Positions 1 through 6,027 of a stretch of 8,768 bases of DNA are shown here, one piece after another (within the stretch, counting starts at the first letter, position 1; each line of letters begins with the position of its first letter). The stretch covers positions 1 to 8,768 of the forward strand of contig JAGPGI010000092.1 in NCBI GenBank assembly GCA_018056045.1, in the 5' to 3' direction. The translations under genes were made by a program, and so were the position numbers. The DNA is from Paracoccus sp. (in: a-proteobacteria) (GTDB taxonomy: Bacteria > Pseudomonadota > Alphaproteobacteria > Rhodobacterales > Rhodobacteraceae). The notes under the pieces are model-generated. The model had not been told where the DNA came from. It made no database searches and saw only the letters and a program-made list of their open reading frames with translations.

Positions 1-887
1 AAGATCGAGGGGCGTGCGCGCGGGCTGTCATTGGCCAGCCCCATGCCCTGGGCCATTTCCTCATGCACGCAGGAGCGGCGCAGGCGCGGCGGCAGTTCGG
101 CGCGGATCAGCGCGACCGCCTGCGCATAGATGGGGGAATCGCCCTGCGAATAGGCGAAGACCGTGCAGTAATTCTGCGGCGACAGATCACTGAGCGCGGC
201 CACGTCCGAGCGGGGAATCCCCGGCACCAGCGAGTTGAGGCGCGGGCCGATGGCGTGGCGTTCGTCCTCGTTGACGATCAGCACGGTGAAATTGCCGCCC
301 GCGCCGCTCAGCCCCACCGGATGGCCGCTGACCTTCTGCAGCCGCGCGGCAAAGCCTGCCACTTCGGCCCGGTCGCGGCTGCGCTCGGCGGGGGCGACGG
401 AATCGCCGAAATACAGCCGCACCTGAACCGGCTGCTGCCAGCGGCGCAGCGGCGCGGGCACCCCGCGCGAGACCAGCGCATCGCCCTGACGGACATATTC
501 GTCATGCAGCGCGATCTGGATGAAGTCCTCGGTCAGGCGTTCGGGGGTCAGGGCGATCTCGGTTCCCGGATCGGTGCGCAGGCGGCCGCGCGCGATCAGC
601 GTTTCCTCGATCCCGGCGAGGTATTGGCGCATGTTGGTGCTGGCCGGCGAGGCGGCGGCAGCGGTCGCAAGCGCATTGGCGGCGCGGGCGTCCTCGGCCC
701 GTTCGCGGCGCAGCGCGGCCTGATCGACGCGCGGCAGGTCCGGCTTTTCGGGCGGGGCCGTCGCGTCGATGCCGGGCGGGGCCGGCGGGGTGCCGGCCGG
801 GTCGGCGCAGGCGGCAAGAAGCGCCAGCGCCGCAAGGGCGAGGGGCAGGCCGGCGCGCGGCCTGCGGGCAGAAAGGATCGGGGTCAC
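1..887 (-). CDS. DUF2927-family lipoprotein, partial (C-terminus beyond left edge)
   Basis: Reading leftward from a GTG at 887, the frame is open for 295 codons and leaves the window, so the C-terminus is missing. The GTG overlaps the TGA of the upstream TelA-family gene as GTGA, which suggests translational coupling and decides the start. The N-terminus has arginines, then a hydrophobic run ending in the lipobox LAAC with Cys27, so the product is probably an outer-membrane or periplasm-facing lipoprotein. A Pro/Ala-rich linker (about residues 28-50) follows. The C-terminal half, from about residue 150, resembles DUF2927 proteins of Rhodobacteraceae. It contains NYC (Cys241), then SCVHEEMAQGMGLAND with Cys273 and His275-Glu276. 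The HEExxQ motif recalls the HExxH zinc-protease helix, but the last His is Gln, so catalysis is unproven. Two cysteines could form a periplasmic disulfide. The function is unknown. The family call is from recalled motifs. Confidence 0.82.
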   Translation of the reverse strand, partial: MTPILSARRPRAGLPLALAALALLAACADPAGTPPAPPGIDATAPPEKPDLPRVDQAALRRERAEDARAANALATAAAASPASTNMRQYLAGIEETLIARGRLRTDPGTEIALTPERLTEDFIQIALHDEYVRQGDALVSRGVPAPLRRWQQPVQVRLYFGDSVAPAERSRDRAEVAGFAARLQKVSGHPVGLSGAGGNFTVLIVNEDERHAIGPRLNSLVPGIPRSDVAALSDLSPQNYCTVFAYSQGDSPIYAQAVALIRAELPPRLRRSCVHEEMAQGMGLANDSPRARPSI

Positions 888-2077
888 GGCGTCGCAGATC
901 GTCCGGCTGTTGCAGGGGCAGGGTTGGCGGGGCGGGCGCTGGCCGAGGAGAGCGACTTGCGCAGCTCGGTCTCCATCACCTTGAGGTCCTCTTCGGCGGC
1001 GGCGCGGCGGGTGCGGCCCTCATCGGCGATGCGCAGGCTGTCCTCGATGGTCGAGATCAGCTCGGCATTGGCGGTGCGCACGGCCTCGATGTCGAAGACG
1101 CCGCGCTCGATCTGGGTGCGGATCTGCGAATTGGCCTGACGCAGGTTCTTGGCGTTGGCGGTCAGCAGATCATTGGTCAGGTCGTTGGCATCCTTGACGG
1201 CGCGGGCGGCCTCGGCGCTGCGCTGGATGGTGACGGCCTGCGCCAGCTGGGTTTCCCAGAGCGGCACGGTATTGACCAGCGTCGAATTGATCTTGGTGAC
1301 CAGCGATTTGTCGTTTTCCTGAACCAGCCGGATCGAGGGCAGCGACTGCATCGTCACCTGCCGGGTCAGCTTCAGGTCGTGGACGCGGCGTTCCAGATCG
1401 TCGCGGGCCGAGCGCAGGTCGCGCAGCTCTTGCGCGGCCATGACCTTGTCGTTCTCGGCGGCGGCCTCGACGGCCTCGGCCTTGGCGGGGATCTCGTCGC
1501 GGTCGATCTGCGCCAGCTTTTCCTCGCCGGCGGCGATGTAAAGCGCCAGCTCGTCATAGAAGTTCAGCGTGCGTTCATAAAGCACATCGAGCGACTTGAT
1601 GTCCTTCAACAGCCGGTGCTGGTGGCCGTCCAGATCCGAGCTGATGCGGTCGATCTGGGACTGCACCTTTTCGTAATTGGCGACGAATTTCGCGAAAGGC
1701 GCGGTGCGGCCCAAGAGCTTTTCCCACCAGCTGCGTTCGCGGCGCACATCCAGTTCGCTGACCGAAAAACCGCGGATGGTGGTGACGATATCGCGCAGGG
1801 ATTCACCGGCGGGGCCGACGTCCTTGTTCTTGACATCGGCCAGCATGGCCTGGCTGATTTCCTGCAATTCGTTCTGGGCGCGGGCGCCGAAATGCACGAT
1901 CGAGCCGGAATCGCGGATATCCAGTTCGGCGATGCGGCGGCGGATTTCCTCGGCCACGGCGGGCTCGGCCCCGGTCAGGGTCGGGGCGGCGGCGGGTGGC
2001 TCTGGCAGAACCATGGCTGTCACTGTCTTGATCTCGTCCAAGGCGGCTTCAGCACTGGCTTGGGTCTGCGTGGTCAT
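884..2077 (-). CDS. Toxic anion resistance protein, TelA/KlaA family
   Basis: This 397-residue protein belongs to the TelA/KlaA family, named for plasmid tellurite-resistance loci; the biochemical role is not settled. There is no signal peptide or membrane segment, so it should be cytoplasmic. It is mostly long charged helices with a Pro/Ala-rich N-terminal tail (about 1-40) and a Pro/Ala-rich C-terminal tail (about 378-397). The family core is clear: IRGFSVSELD (101-110), a WWEKLLGR-type segment (117-124), and the most diagnostic stretch at 244-284, with QSLPSIRLVQENDKSLV followed by the NSTLVNTVPLWETQL block. The length is normal for the family. The ATG is preceded by AAAGGA (2085-2090 on this strand) at 7-base spacing. 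It is the first gene of a leftward unit with the DUF2927 lipoprotein. That pairing suggests an envelope-stress role, but this is inference. Confidence 0.9.
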   Translation of the reverse strand: MTTQTQASAEAALDEIKTVTAMVLPEPPAAAPTLTGAEPAVAEEIRRRIAELDIRDSGSIVHFGARAQNELQEISQAMLADVKNKDVGPAGESLRDIVTTIRGFSVSELDVRRERSWWEKLLGRTAPFAKFVANYEKVQSQIDRISSDLDGHQHRLLKDIKSLDVLYERTLNFYDELALYIAAGEEKLAQIDRDEIPAKAEAVEAAAENDKVMAAQELRDLRSARDDLERRVHDLKLTRQVTMQSLPSIRLVQENDKSLVTKINSTLVNTVPLWETQLAQAVTIQRSAEAARAVKDANDLTNDLLTANAKNLRQANSQIRTQIERGVFDIEAVRTANAELISTIEDSLRIADEGRTRRAAAEEDLKVMETELRKSLSSASARPANPAPATAGRSATP

Positions 2078-2314
2078 CCGGTCGTCCTTTCGTGGGTCAT
2101 TTCAGGACCGGCCGCAGAATAGGCCGATTCCCAAGGGATGCAACGAGAGCCCTTCCCGAAAGTTCCCGTTCCGCGAAAGCTGTGGCGGTGCTGTTGCTTT
2201 CCTGCCGGTAGGCCGCGCAAGGCCGGACCAGGGCCGGTCGGGCCGCATGGCGTTGCGCGCCGGGCGGGGGGCGTGTAGAAACCTTGCGATTATGCGTTGC
2301 GAAGGAGCCTGTGG
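2078..2314. promoter_or_regulatory. Divergent intergenic region, telA-like gene / fabF
   Basis: This 237-base region separates two divergently transcribed genes and must hold the promoter of each, unless fabF is expressed from an unseen upstream antisense-side promoter. I looked for TTGACA/TATAAT-like pairs in both directions and found none convincing. The half next to fabF is very GC-rich, with runs of GGCC and GGGG between 2205 and 2275. No small ORF with a good ribosome site is apparent. Confidence 0.3.
2301..2307 (+). promoter_or_regulatory. Ribosome binding site that fixes the fabF start
   Basis: GAAGGAG lies 7 bases before the ATG at 2315. The same reading frame extends upstream to a TTG at 2297, but that codon would lie before this site. 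The site therefore selects the ATG and the N-terminus MRRVVVTGLGMVTPL, which is the usual start of ketoacyl synthases. Confidence 0.8.
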
Positions 2315-3577
2315 ATGCGCAGAGTTGTCGTCACTGGTCTGGGAATGGTCACGCCGCTGGCCTCGGGGGTCGATGAGACCTGGACGAGGCTTTTGGCCGG
2401 GGAATCCGGGGCCGGGCCGATCACCCGTTTCGACGCCAAGGATGTGGTGACGAAATATGCCTGTGAGATCCCGTTTGGCGACGGCAGCAACGGGACCTTC
2501 AATCCCGATGACTGGATGGAGCCCAAGGATCGCCGCAAGGTCGATGATTTCATCCTTTACGGCATGGCCGCCGCCACGCAGGCGGTGGCGGATTCCGGCT
2601 GGGTTCCGGCCAACGAGGAGGACCGCATCCGCACCGGCGTGATGATCGGCTCGGGGATTGGCGGGCTGAACTCGATCGCGGAGACCGCGGTGCTGATCAA
2701 GGAACGTGGGCCGAAACGGGTCTCGCCCTTCTTTATCCCGGGCGCGCTGATCAACCTCGTGTCGGGTCAGGTCTCGATCCGCTTCGGCTTCAAGGGGCCG
2801 AACCATGCGGTCGTCACCGCCTGCTCGACCGGGGCGCATGCCATCGGCGACGCGGCGCGGCTGATCATGCTGGGGGATGCCGACGTGATGGTCGCGGGCG
2901 GCACCGAAAGCCCCATCGGCGAGATCGGCGTTGCCGGCTTCAACGCCTGCAAGGCGCTGTCCACCAAGCGCGAGGATGACCCCATGGCCGCCAGCCGCCC
3001 CTGGGACGAGGACCGCGACGGCTTCGTCATGGGCGAGGGCGCCGGCGTCGTCGTGCTGGAGGAATACGAGCATGCCAAAGCGCGCGGCGCCAAGATCTAT
3101 GCCGAGATCCTCGGCTATGGCCTGTCGGGCGATGCCTATCACATCACCGCCCCCAGCGAGGATGGCGATGGCGGCTTCCGCAGCATGACCGCGGCGCTGA
3201 ACCGCGCGGAGATCTCGCCGGCCGATCTGGATTATATCAACGCGCATGGCACCTCGACCATGGCCGATGTGATCGAGCTGGGCGCGGTCGAGCGCCTTCT
3301 GGGCGATGCCGCCGGGAACGTGGTCATGTCCTCGACCAAATCCTCGATCGGGCATCTTCTGGGCGCGGCGGGCGCGGTCGAGGCGATCTTCTGCATTCTG
3401 GCGATCCGCGACCAGATCTGCCCGCCGACGATCAATCTGGACAATCCCGCGCGGGAAACCGCCATTGATCTGGCTGCCAATGCCGCTGTCCGCCGCAAGG
3501 TGGATTATGTGCTGTCCAACAGCTTCGGCTTTGGCGGCACCAATGCCAGTCTGGTGATGGGACGGGTCAAGGAATGA
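2315..3577 (+). CDS. fabF: Beta-ketoacyl-ACP synthase II (FabF)
   Basis: FabF condenses malonyl-ACP with a growing acyl-ACP in type II fatty acid synthesis in the cytoplasm, extending the chain by two carbons; in Gram-negative bacteria it is important for unsaturated chain elongation. The 420-residue length fits the family (about 410-420). The catalytic residues are all in place: the nucleophile Cys170 in TACSTGAHAIG, His311 in INAHGTST, Lys342 and His347 in TKSSIGHLLGAAGA, and the C-terminal NSFGFGGTNAS loop. The N-terminal thiolase fold begins directly with RRVVVTGLG. The TGA overlaps the mltG ATG as ATGA, so the two are coupled. Many relatives have acpP just upstream, but here a divergent gene occupies that side. 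A second ketoacyl synthase elsewhere in the genome cannot be excluded, so fabF is a family-level symbol. Confidence 0.93.
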   Translation: MRRVVVTGLGMVTPLASGVDETWTRLLAGESGAGPITRFDAKDVVTKYACEIPFGDGSNGTFNPDDWMEPKDRRKVDDFILYGMAAATQAVADSGWVPANEEDRIRTGVMIGSGIGGLNSIAETAVLIKERGPKRVSPFFIPGALINLVSGQVSIRFGFKGPNHAVVTACSTGAHAIGDAARLIMLGDADVMVAGGTESPIGEIGVAGFNACKALSTKREDDPMAASRPWDEDRDGFVMGEGAGVVVLEEYEHAKARGAKIYAEILGYGLSGDAYHITAPSEDGDGGFRSMTAALNRAEISPADLDYINAHGTSTMADVIELGAVERLLGDAAGNVVMSSTKSSIGHLLGAAGAVEAIFCILAIRDQICPPTINLDNPARETAIDLAANAAVRRKVDYVLSNSFGFGGTNASLVMGRVKE

Positions 3578-4752
3578 TCTGGCGCCATATCGCGTCGAAT
3601 TTCCTGACCCTGCTGATCGTGATCCTGATCGCTGCGGCGGCTGCCGTGGCCTGGGCCAAGCACCAGTATACCGCCCCCGGACCCAGCGCCGTCGCGGCCT
3701 GCGTCCGGGTCGCGCCCGGCGCGAGCCTGAGCGCGGTCAGCGAGCAACTGGCCGATCAGGGCGTGGTCTCGAATGCCTATATCTTTCGGGCCGGAACCGA
3801 TTACGCGGGCAAGTCGCGCGATCTGAAATTCGGCTCATACCTGATGCCGCCGCATTCCAGCATGGAGGAGGTGGTCAAGGTCATCACCGCCGGCGGGCCT
3901 TCGACCTGCGGCACCGAGGTGCTGTTCCGCATCGGCGTGCGCGAGAATTCGGTGGTCCTGCGCGATATGGACGCGGCGACGGGCGAATTCGCCGAACAGG
4001 CGAAATACGACCCCGGCAAGGAATCCGCCCCCGAGGCGATCGCCAGCGCCGAGCAAAAGCCCGATGCCCGGCTGCGCATCACCGTGGCCGAGGGCGTGAC
4101 AAGCTGGCAGGTGGCCGAAGGGCTGAAACAGGCCGGGTTCCTTAGCGGCGAGATCGCAGAGACCCCGCCCGAGGGCAGCCTTGCCCCCGACACCTATGAT
4201 GTCGAGAAGGGCGCCAGCCGCGCCAAGCTGATTGCCGAGATGACGGCGCGGCAGGCCTCGATTCTCGCTCAGGCTTGGGAAGGGCGCGAGGCGGATCTGC
4301 CCTATCAGACCCCCGAAGAGGCGCTGATCATGGCCTCGATCATCGAAAAGGAAACCGGCATTCCCGACGAGCGCCGCGTGGTCGCCAGCGTATTCGTCAA
4401 CCGGATGCGGCAGGGCATGCGGCTGGAGACCGACCCGACGGTGATCTATGGCGTGACCGAGGGCAGGGGCGTGCTGGATCGCGGCATCCGCGCCTCGGAA
4501 TTGCGCCGTCGCACGCCCTATAACACCTATCAGATCGCCGGCCTGCCGCCGACCCCCATCGCCAATCCCGGCAAGGCGGCCATCGAGGCGGCGATGGACC
4601 CCGAGAACACGGACTATGTGTTCTTTGTGGCCGATGGTTCGGGCGGGCATGCTTTCGGGCGCACGCTCGAGGAGCATAACGCCAATGTCCTGCGCTGGCG
4701 CGAGATCGAACGCCAGCGCGGCGAGGCGCTGTCGCCGGTTCAGGGCGACTGA
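3574..4752 (+). CDS. mltG: Endolytic peptidoglycan transglycosylase MltG (YceG-like)
   Basis: MltG is an inner-membrane lytic transglycosylase that cuts nascent peptidoglycan strands and is proposed to set glycan chain length with the synthases. The 392-residue protein has a short cytoplasmic N-terminus, one membrane helix at about residues 9-28, a LysM-like module at about 45-105 (VRVAPGASLSAVSEQL onward), and the catalytic YceG domain from about 180 to the end. The catalytic glutamate is Glu258 in MASIIEKETG, equivalent to Glu218 of Escherichia coli. Other family signatures are LETDPTVIYGV, YNTY (316-319) and GLPPTPIANPG (323-333). The ATG overlaps the fabF stop as ATGA. A hairpin terminator lies 29 bases after the stop. 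Older databases call this family aminodeoxychorismate lyase, which is wrong. Confidence 0.94.
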   Translation: MIWRHIASNFLTLLIVILIAAAAAVAWAKHQYTAPGPSAVAACVRVAPGASLSAVSEQLADQGVVSNAYIFRAGTDYAGKSRDLKFGSYLMPPHSSMEEVVKVITAGGPSTCGTEVLFRIGVRENSVVLRDMDAATGEFAEQAKYDPGKESAPEAIASAEQKPDARLRITVAEGVTSWQVAEGLKQAGFLSGEIAETPPEGSLAPDTYDVEKGASRAKLIAEMTARQASILAQAWEGREADLPYQTPEEALIMASIIEKETGIPDERRVVASVFVNRMRQGMRLETDPTVIYGVTEGRGVLDRGIRASELRRRTPYNTYQIAGLPPTPIANPGKAAIEAAMDPENTDYVFFVADGSGGHAFGRTLEEHNANVLRWREIERQRGEALSPVQGD

Positions 4753-4780
4753 TTCGCGCCTGAAAGCGGACCGGACATGG

Positions 4781-4822
4781 CGGCGGCGATGCGGATGCGC
4801 ATCGCCGCCGTTCTCGTTTCTG
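4781..4822 (+). terminator. Intrinsic terminator after fabF-mltG
   Basis: There is a perfect 13-bp inverted repeat, 4781-4793 with 4798-4810, with a four-base GATG loop. A T-rich but interrupted tract follows (TTCTCGTTTCT). The stem is very strong, while the T tract is weaker than consensus. It separates fabF-mltG from the next gene. Confidence 0.75.
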
Positions 4823-4827
4823 TCCGT

Positions 4828-4856
4828 TTGACAAAGCCGCTATGCGCTTGCACCAT
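4828..4856 (+). promoter_or_regulatory. Candidate sigma70-type promoter for the helical protein gene
   Basis: A perfect -35 hexamer TTGACA (4828-4833) is followed after 17 bases by CACCAT (4851-4856), which matches the -10 consensus at only three of six positions. Loose -10 elements are common in this family. The position, just after a terminator and 57 bases before the next start codon, favours a real promoter. Confidence 0.45.
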
Positions 4857-4877
4857 CGCCTTTGATCTTATGGTCAT

Positions 4878-4892
4878 GCGCCATGTTGGCGC
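4878..4892 (+). repeat. Short inverted repeat in the leader of the helical protein gene
   Basis: GCGCCA-TGT-TGGCGC is a perfect 6-bp inverted repeat with a three-base loop. It lies between the candidate promoter and the ribosome site GGGGAG (4902-4907). It could be a small operator or an RNA hairpin that protects the 5' end of the message; a chance palindrome is also possible. Confidence 0.35.
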
Positions 4893-4912
4893 GACCGCAG
4901 CGGGGAGACGCC

Positions 4913-5362
4913 ATGATGAAACTGTCAGATCTGTTTGCCAACCTTGCCGATGGCGCCCGGACTTTTGAGGGGCGGATCAAGAAGTGGCAGGAAGAAATGG
5001 AAGCCAAGGGTGCCGAGATGGAGGCTGGTGCCCGACGCTGGCAGGAGGACGCCGCCGCCCGTCAGGAAGAGCTGAAGAAGAAGGTTCAGGGCTATCTGGA
5101 TGACGCCAGCGAGAACGTGCGGGCGCAATGGGACAGCATGCAGGATGGCTGGGACAAGCAGGTCGCCGAGATCAAGGCCAAGGCCGCAGAGATGCGCGGC
5201 AAGGTCGATGCCTCGAATGCCGAGGACTACGCCGACTGGTCCGAGGCCTATGCCGCCAATATGGTCGCCTATGCGCAGTCGATGCAGGACGAGGCCAGCA
5301 CCGCCGTTGCCGCCGCCGCCGAGGCCCGTGCCAAGGCCGAAGCCGCGAAAAAGACCGCCTGA
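4913..5362 (+). CDS. Small helical, tryptophan-punctuated protein of unknown function
   Basis: This 149-residue protein is not one I recognise. It has no signal peptide or membrane segment and is almost entirely charged, Ala-rich amphipathic helix. An internal repeat of 18 residues is visible: KKWQEEMEAKGAEMEAGA (23-40) aligns with RRWQEDAAARQEELKKKV (41-58). Further tryptophans occur at 73, 80 and 109. The C-terminus is an Ala/Lys tail. The shape recalls phasins, apolipoprotein-like or stress-type coiled coils, but no family motif proves any of these. GGGGAG (4902-4907) lies 5 bases before the ATG at 4913 and 8 before the ATG at 4916, so either start is possible. Codon use and GC content match its neighbours. 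It sits alone between two hairpins, directly before the GTA leader, so it is probably expressed as a single gene. Confidence 0.85.
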   Translation: MMKLSDLFANLADGARTFEGRIKKWQEEMEAKGAEMEAGARRWQEDAAARQEELKKKVQGYLDDASENVRAQWDSMQDGWDKQVAEIKAKAAEMRGKVDASNAEDYADWSEAYAANMVAYAQSMQDEASTAVAAAAEARAKAEAAKKTA

Positions 5363-5379
5363 TCGGTTTGGAAAGCCTG

Positions 5380-5404
5380 CCGTGCCCCGTTTTCCGGGGC
5401 ACGG
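5380..5404 (+). terminator. Hairpin after the helical protein gene, probable terminator
   Basis: A perfect 10-bp stem, 5380-5389 with 5395-5404, has a TTTTC loop and lies 18 bases after the stop codon. It lacks a T tract on its 3' side. It may be a weak or Rho-assisted terminator, or a 3' end stabiliser for the message. Confidence 0.5.
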
Positions 5405-5413
5405 ATTCGGGGC

Positions 5414-5468
5414 TGTTGCCGCACCGATCCGGCCCCTGTTGCGCAGCGTGCGCCGGGGTGTTGCGCAG
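5414..5468 (+). repeat. Three short direct repeats at 22-23 bp spacing upstream of the GTA promoter
   Basis: TGTTGCGCAG occurs exactly at 5437-5446 and 5459-5468. A related copy, TGTTGCCGCA, is at 5414-5423. Start-to-start distances are 23 and 22 bases, about two turns of B-DNA, so all three face the same side of the helix. Each of the two exact copies contains the palindrome TGCGCA. Their place, roughly 95-150 bases before the probable transcription start, suits an activator. The binding protein is unknown; the GTA activator GafA is one possibility, by inference only. Confidence 0.45.
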
Positions 5469-5470
5469 TC

Positions 5471-5530
5471 CATCTATTTGTTTTGAAAAGATAAAATAAA
5501 ACGCGAATATCAACCTCTGGTTAAGAATTG
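5471..5530 (+). promoter_or_regulatory. AT-rich block upstream of the GTA promoter
   Basis: This 60-base stretch has 17 G or C bases (28%), in sharp contrast to the very GC-rich DNA around it. It includes an A/T run near 5477-5501 and leads into the -35 element. Such a block could act as an UP element, a melting or bending region, or a target for silencing proteins. Confidence 0.5.
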
Positions 5531-5556
5531 ACTTAGCGAACGCTCTAAAGTAGAAA
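5528..5556 (+). promoter_or_regulatory. Candidate promoter of the GTA gene cluster
   Basis: TTGACT (5528-5533, five of six consensus) is followed after exactly 17 bases by TAGAAA (5551-5556, four of six). Transcription would start near 5563. An alternative -10, TATACA at 5558-5563, has no matching -35 and would shift the start to about 5570. An overlapping TTAA...TTAG pair (5521-5524 and 5533-5536) is only a degenerate match to a CtrA box. Confidence 0.5.
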
Positions 5557-5562
5557 GTATAC

Positions 5563-5604
5563 ATGCTGGGAGAGGTGGGCAAGCGGCCGGGTCGGAGGAC
5601 CTGA
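5563..5604 (+). other. Possible 13-codon leader ORF overlapping the GTA leader terminator
   Basis: ATG at 5563 opens a reading frame for MLGEVGKRPGRRT with TGA at 5602-5604. The ATG coincides with the predicted transcription start, so translation would be leaderless. The frame ends inside the terminator hairpin, just before its 3' arm. No ribosome site is possible upstream if the predicted start is right. It may be chance; it is listed because ribosomes here would disrupt the hairpin. Confidence 0.2.
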
Positions 5605-5616
5605 GGCCGCTTTTTT
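5581..5616 (+). terminator. Intrinsic terminator in the leader of the GTA cluster
   Basis: AAGCGGCC (5581-5588) pairs perfectly with GGCCGCTT (5605-5612). Inside it GGTC (5590-5593) pairs with GACC (5598-5601) around a GGAG loop, giving a stacked hairpin. Six consecutive T residues (5611-5616) follow. The form is fully consensus on the plus strand. It lies between the candidate promoter and g1, so either it stops read-through from upstream or it controls entry into the GTA genes. Confidence 0.75.
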
Positions 5617-5625
5617 CATGTCTCG

Positions 5626-5647
5626 CTCGTGCGGACAGGCACACGAG
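5626..5647 (+). repeat. Second hairpin in the GTA leader, ahead of g1
   Basis: CTCGTG (5626-5631) and CACGAG (5642-5647) form a perfect 6-bp inverted repeat with a 10-base loop. Its 3' arm runs into the purine stretch GAGGG (5645-5649), one of two weak ribosome-site candidates for g1, so it could modulate translation. Confidence 0.35.
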
Positions 5648-5664
5648 GGCAGGGCGACACGCGA

Positions 5665-6027
5665 ATGACGATGAACTTCGATCCGGGGCCGGAGGCACCG
5701 GAAGGGCCTTTCGTGCCCGGCGCCGCCATGGCGCAAGACATGGACGTGATCGAAATCGCCGATGGGCTGTTTCGGTCTTATGCGGGGGACCTGCATCAGC
5801 TTCGGCTGAAGATCCAGGCCGGTGAAACCGAGGATTTGAAAGAATCCAGCAAACTGGTGCGCGACCTGCGGGCCGCTGCCCAGCTCGTGCTGGAGGAAAG
5901 GAACAAGGTTGACAAGCTTCGCAAGGATGCTGCCGGACATGTCGGGACAGGTGTCCTCGACCTTGCTGCGGCACGAGATGAAATCGGGCGCCGGCTGGCT
6001 TGCCTGCGCCGAGCCGGAGGAGGTTGA
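5665..6027 (+). CDS. terS: GTA gene g1, small terminase subunit (TerS-like)
   Basis: In Rhodobacter capsulatus the first GTA gene encodes a small terminase that works with the large subunit to package DNA without strong sequence specificity. This 120-residue product has a disordered Pro/Gly-rich start (1-20), a helix around 26-50, and a long charged helix at about 55-90 (ESSKLVRDLRAAAQLVLEER onward), then a final helix with AARDEIGRRLACLRR. This matches the all-helical build of GTA g1 proteins; the family is short and diverges fast, so the call leans on position immediately before g2. The frame extends upstream to a GTG at 5629, but that lies in a hairpin; ATG at 5665 is preferred, with a weak AGGG (5651-5654) 10 bases ahead. 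ATG at 5671 is another option. Its 3' end overlaps g2. Confidence 0.78.
   Translation: MTMNFDPGPEAPEGPFVPGAAMAQDMDVIEIADGLFRSYAGDLHQLRLKIQAGETEDLKESSKLVRDLRAAAQLVLEERNKVDKLRKDAAGHVGTGVLDLAAARDEIGRRLACLRRAGGG

Noticed and set aside
63..1139. A 358-codon open frame on the plus strand
   Set aside because: It lies antisense to the DUF2927 lipoprotein and TelA-family genes, has an Arg/Gly/Ala-rich composition without domains, and is typical of shadow frames in GC-rich DNA.
2102..3355. A 417-codon open frame on the minus strand
   Set aside because: It is antisense to fabF, whose catalytic residues are all intact; the translated product is low-complexity and His/Arg/Gly-rich.
5521..5536. Possible CtrA box, TTAA then TTAG
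   Set aside because: The spacer is 8 rather than 7 and one half-site base differs from TTAA; CtrA is known to act on the GTA largely through the activator GafA, so this is not called.
5569..5610. Resemblance of the GTA leader to the 5' half of a tRNA-Ser (GGAGAGGTGGGCAAGCGG)
   Set aside because: There is no anticodon arm, no TTCGA-type T loop and no matching 3' acceptor strand; the hairpin ends in six Ts and is better explained as a terminator.
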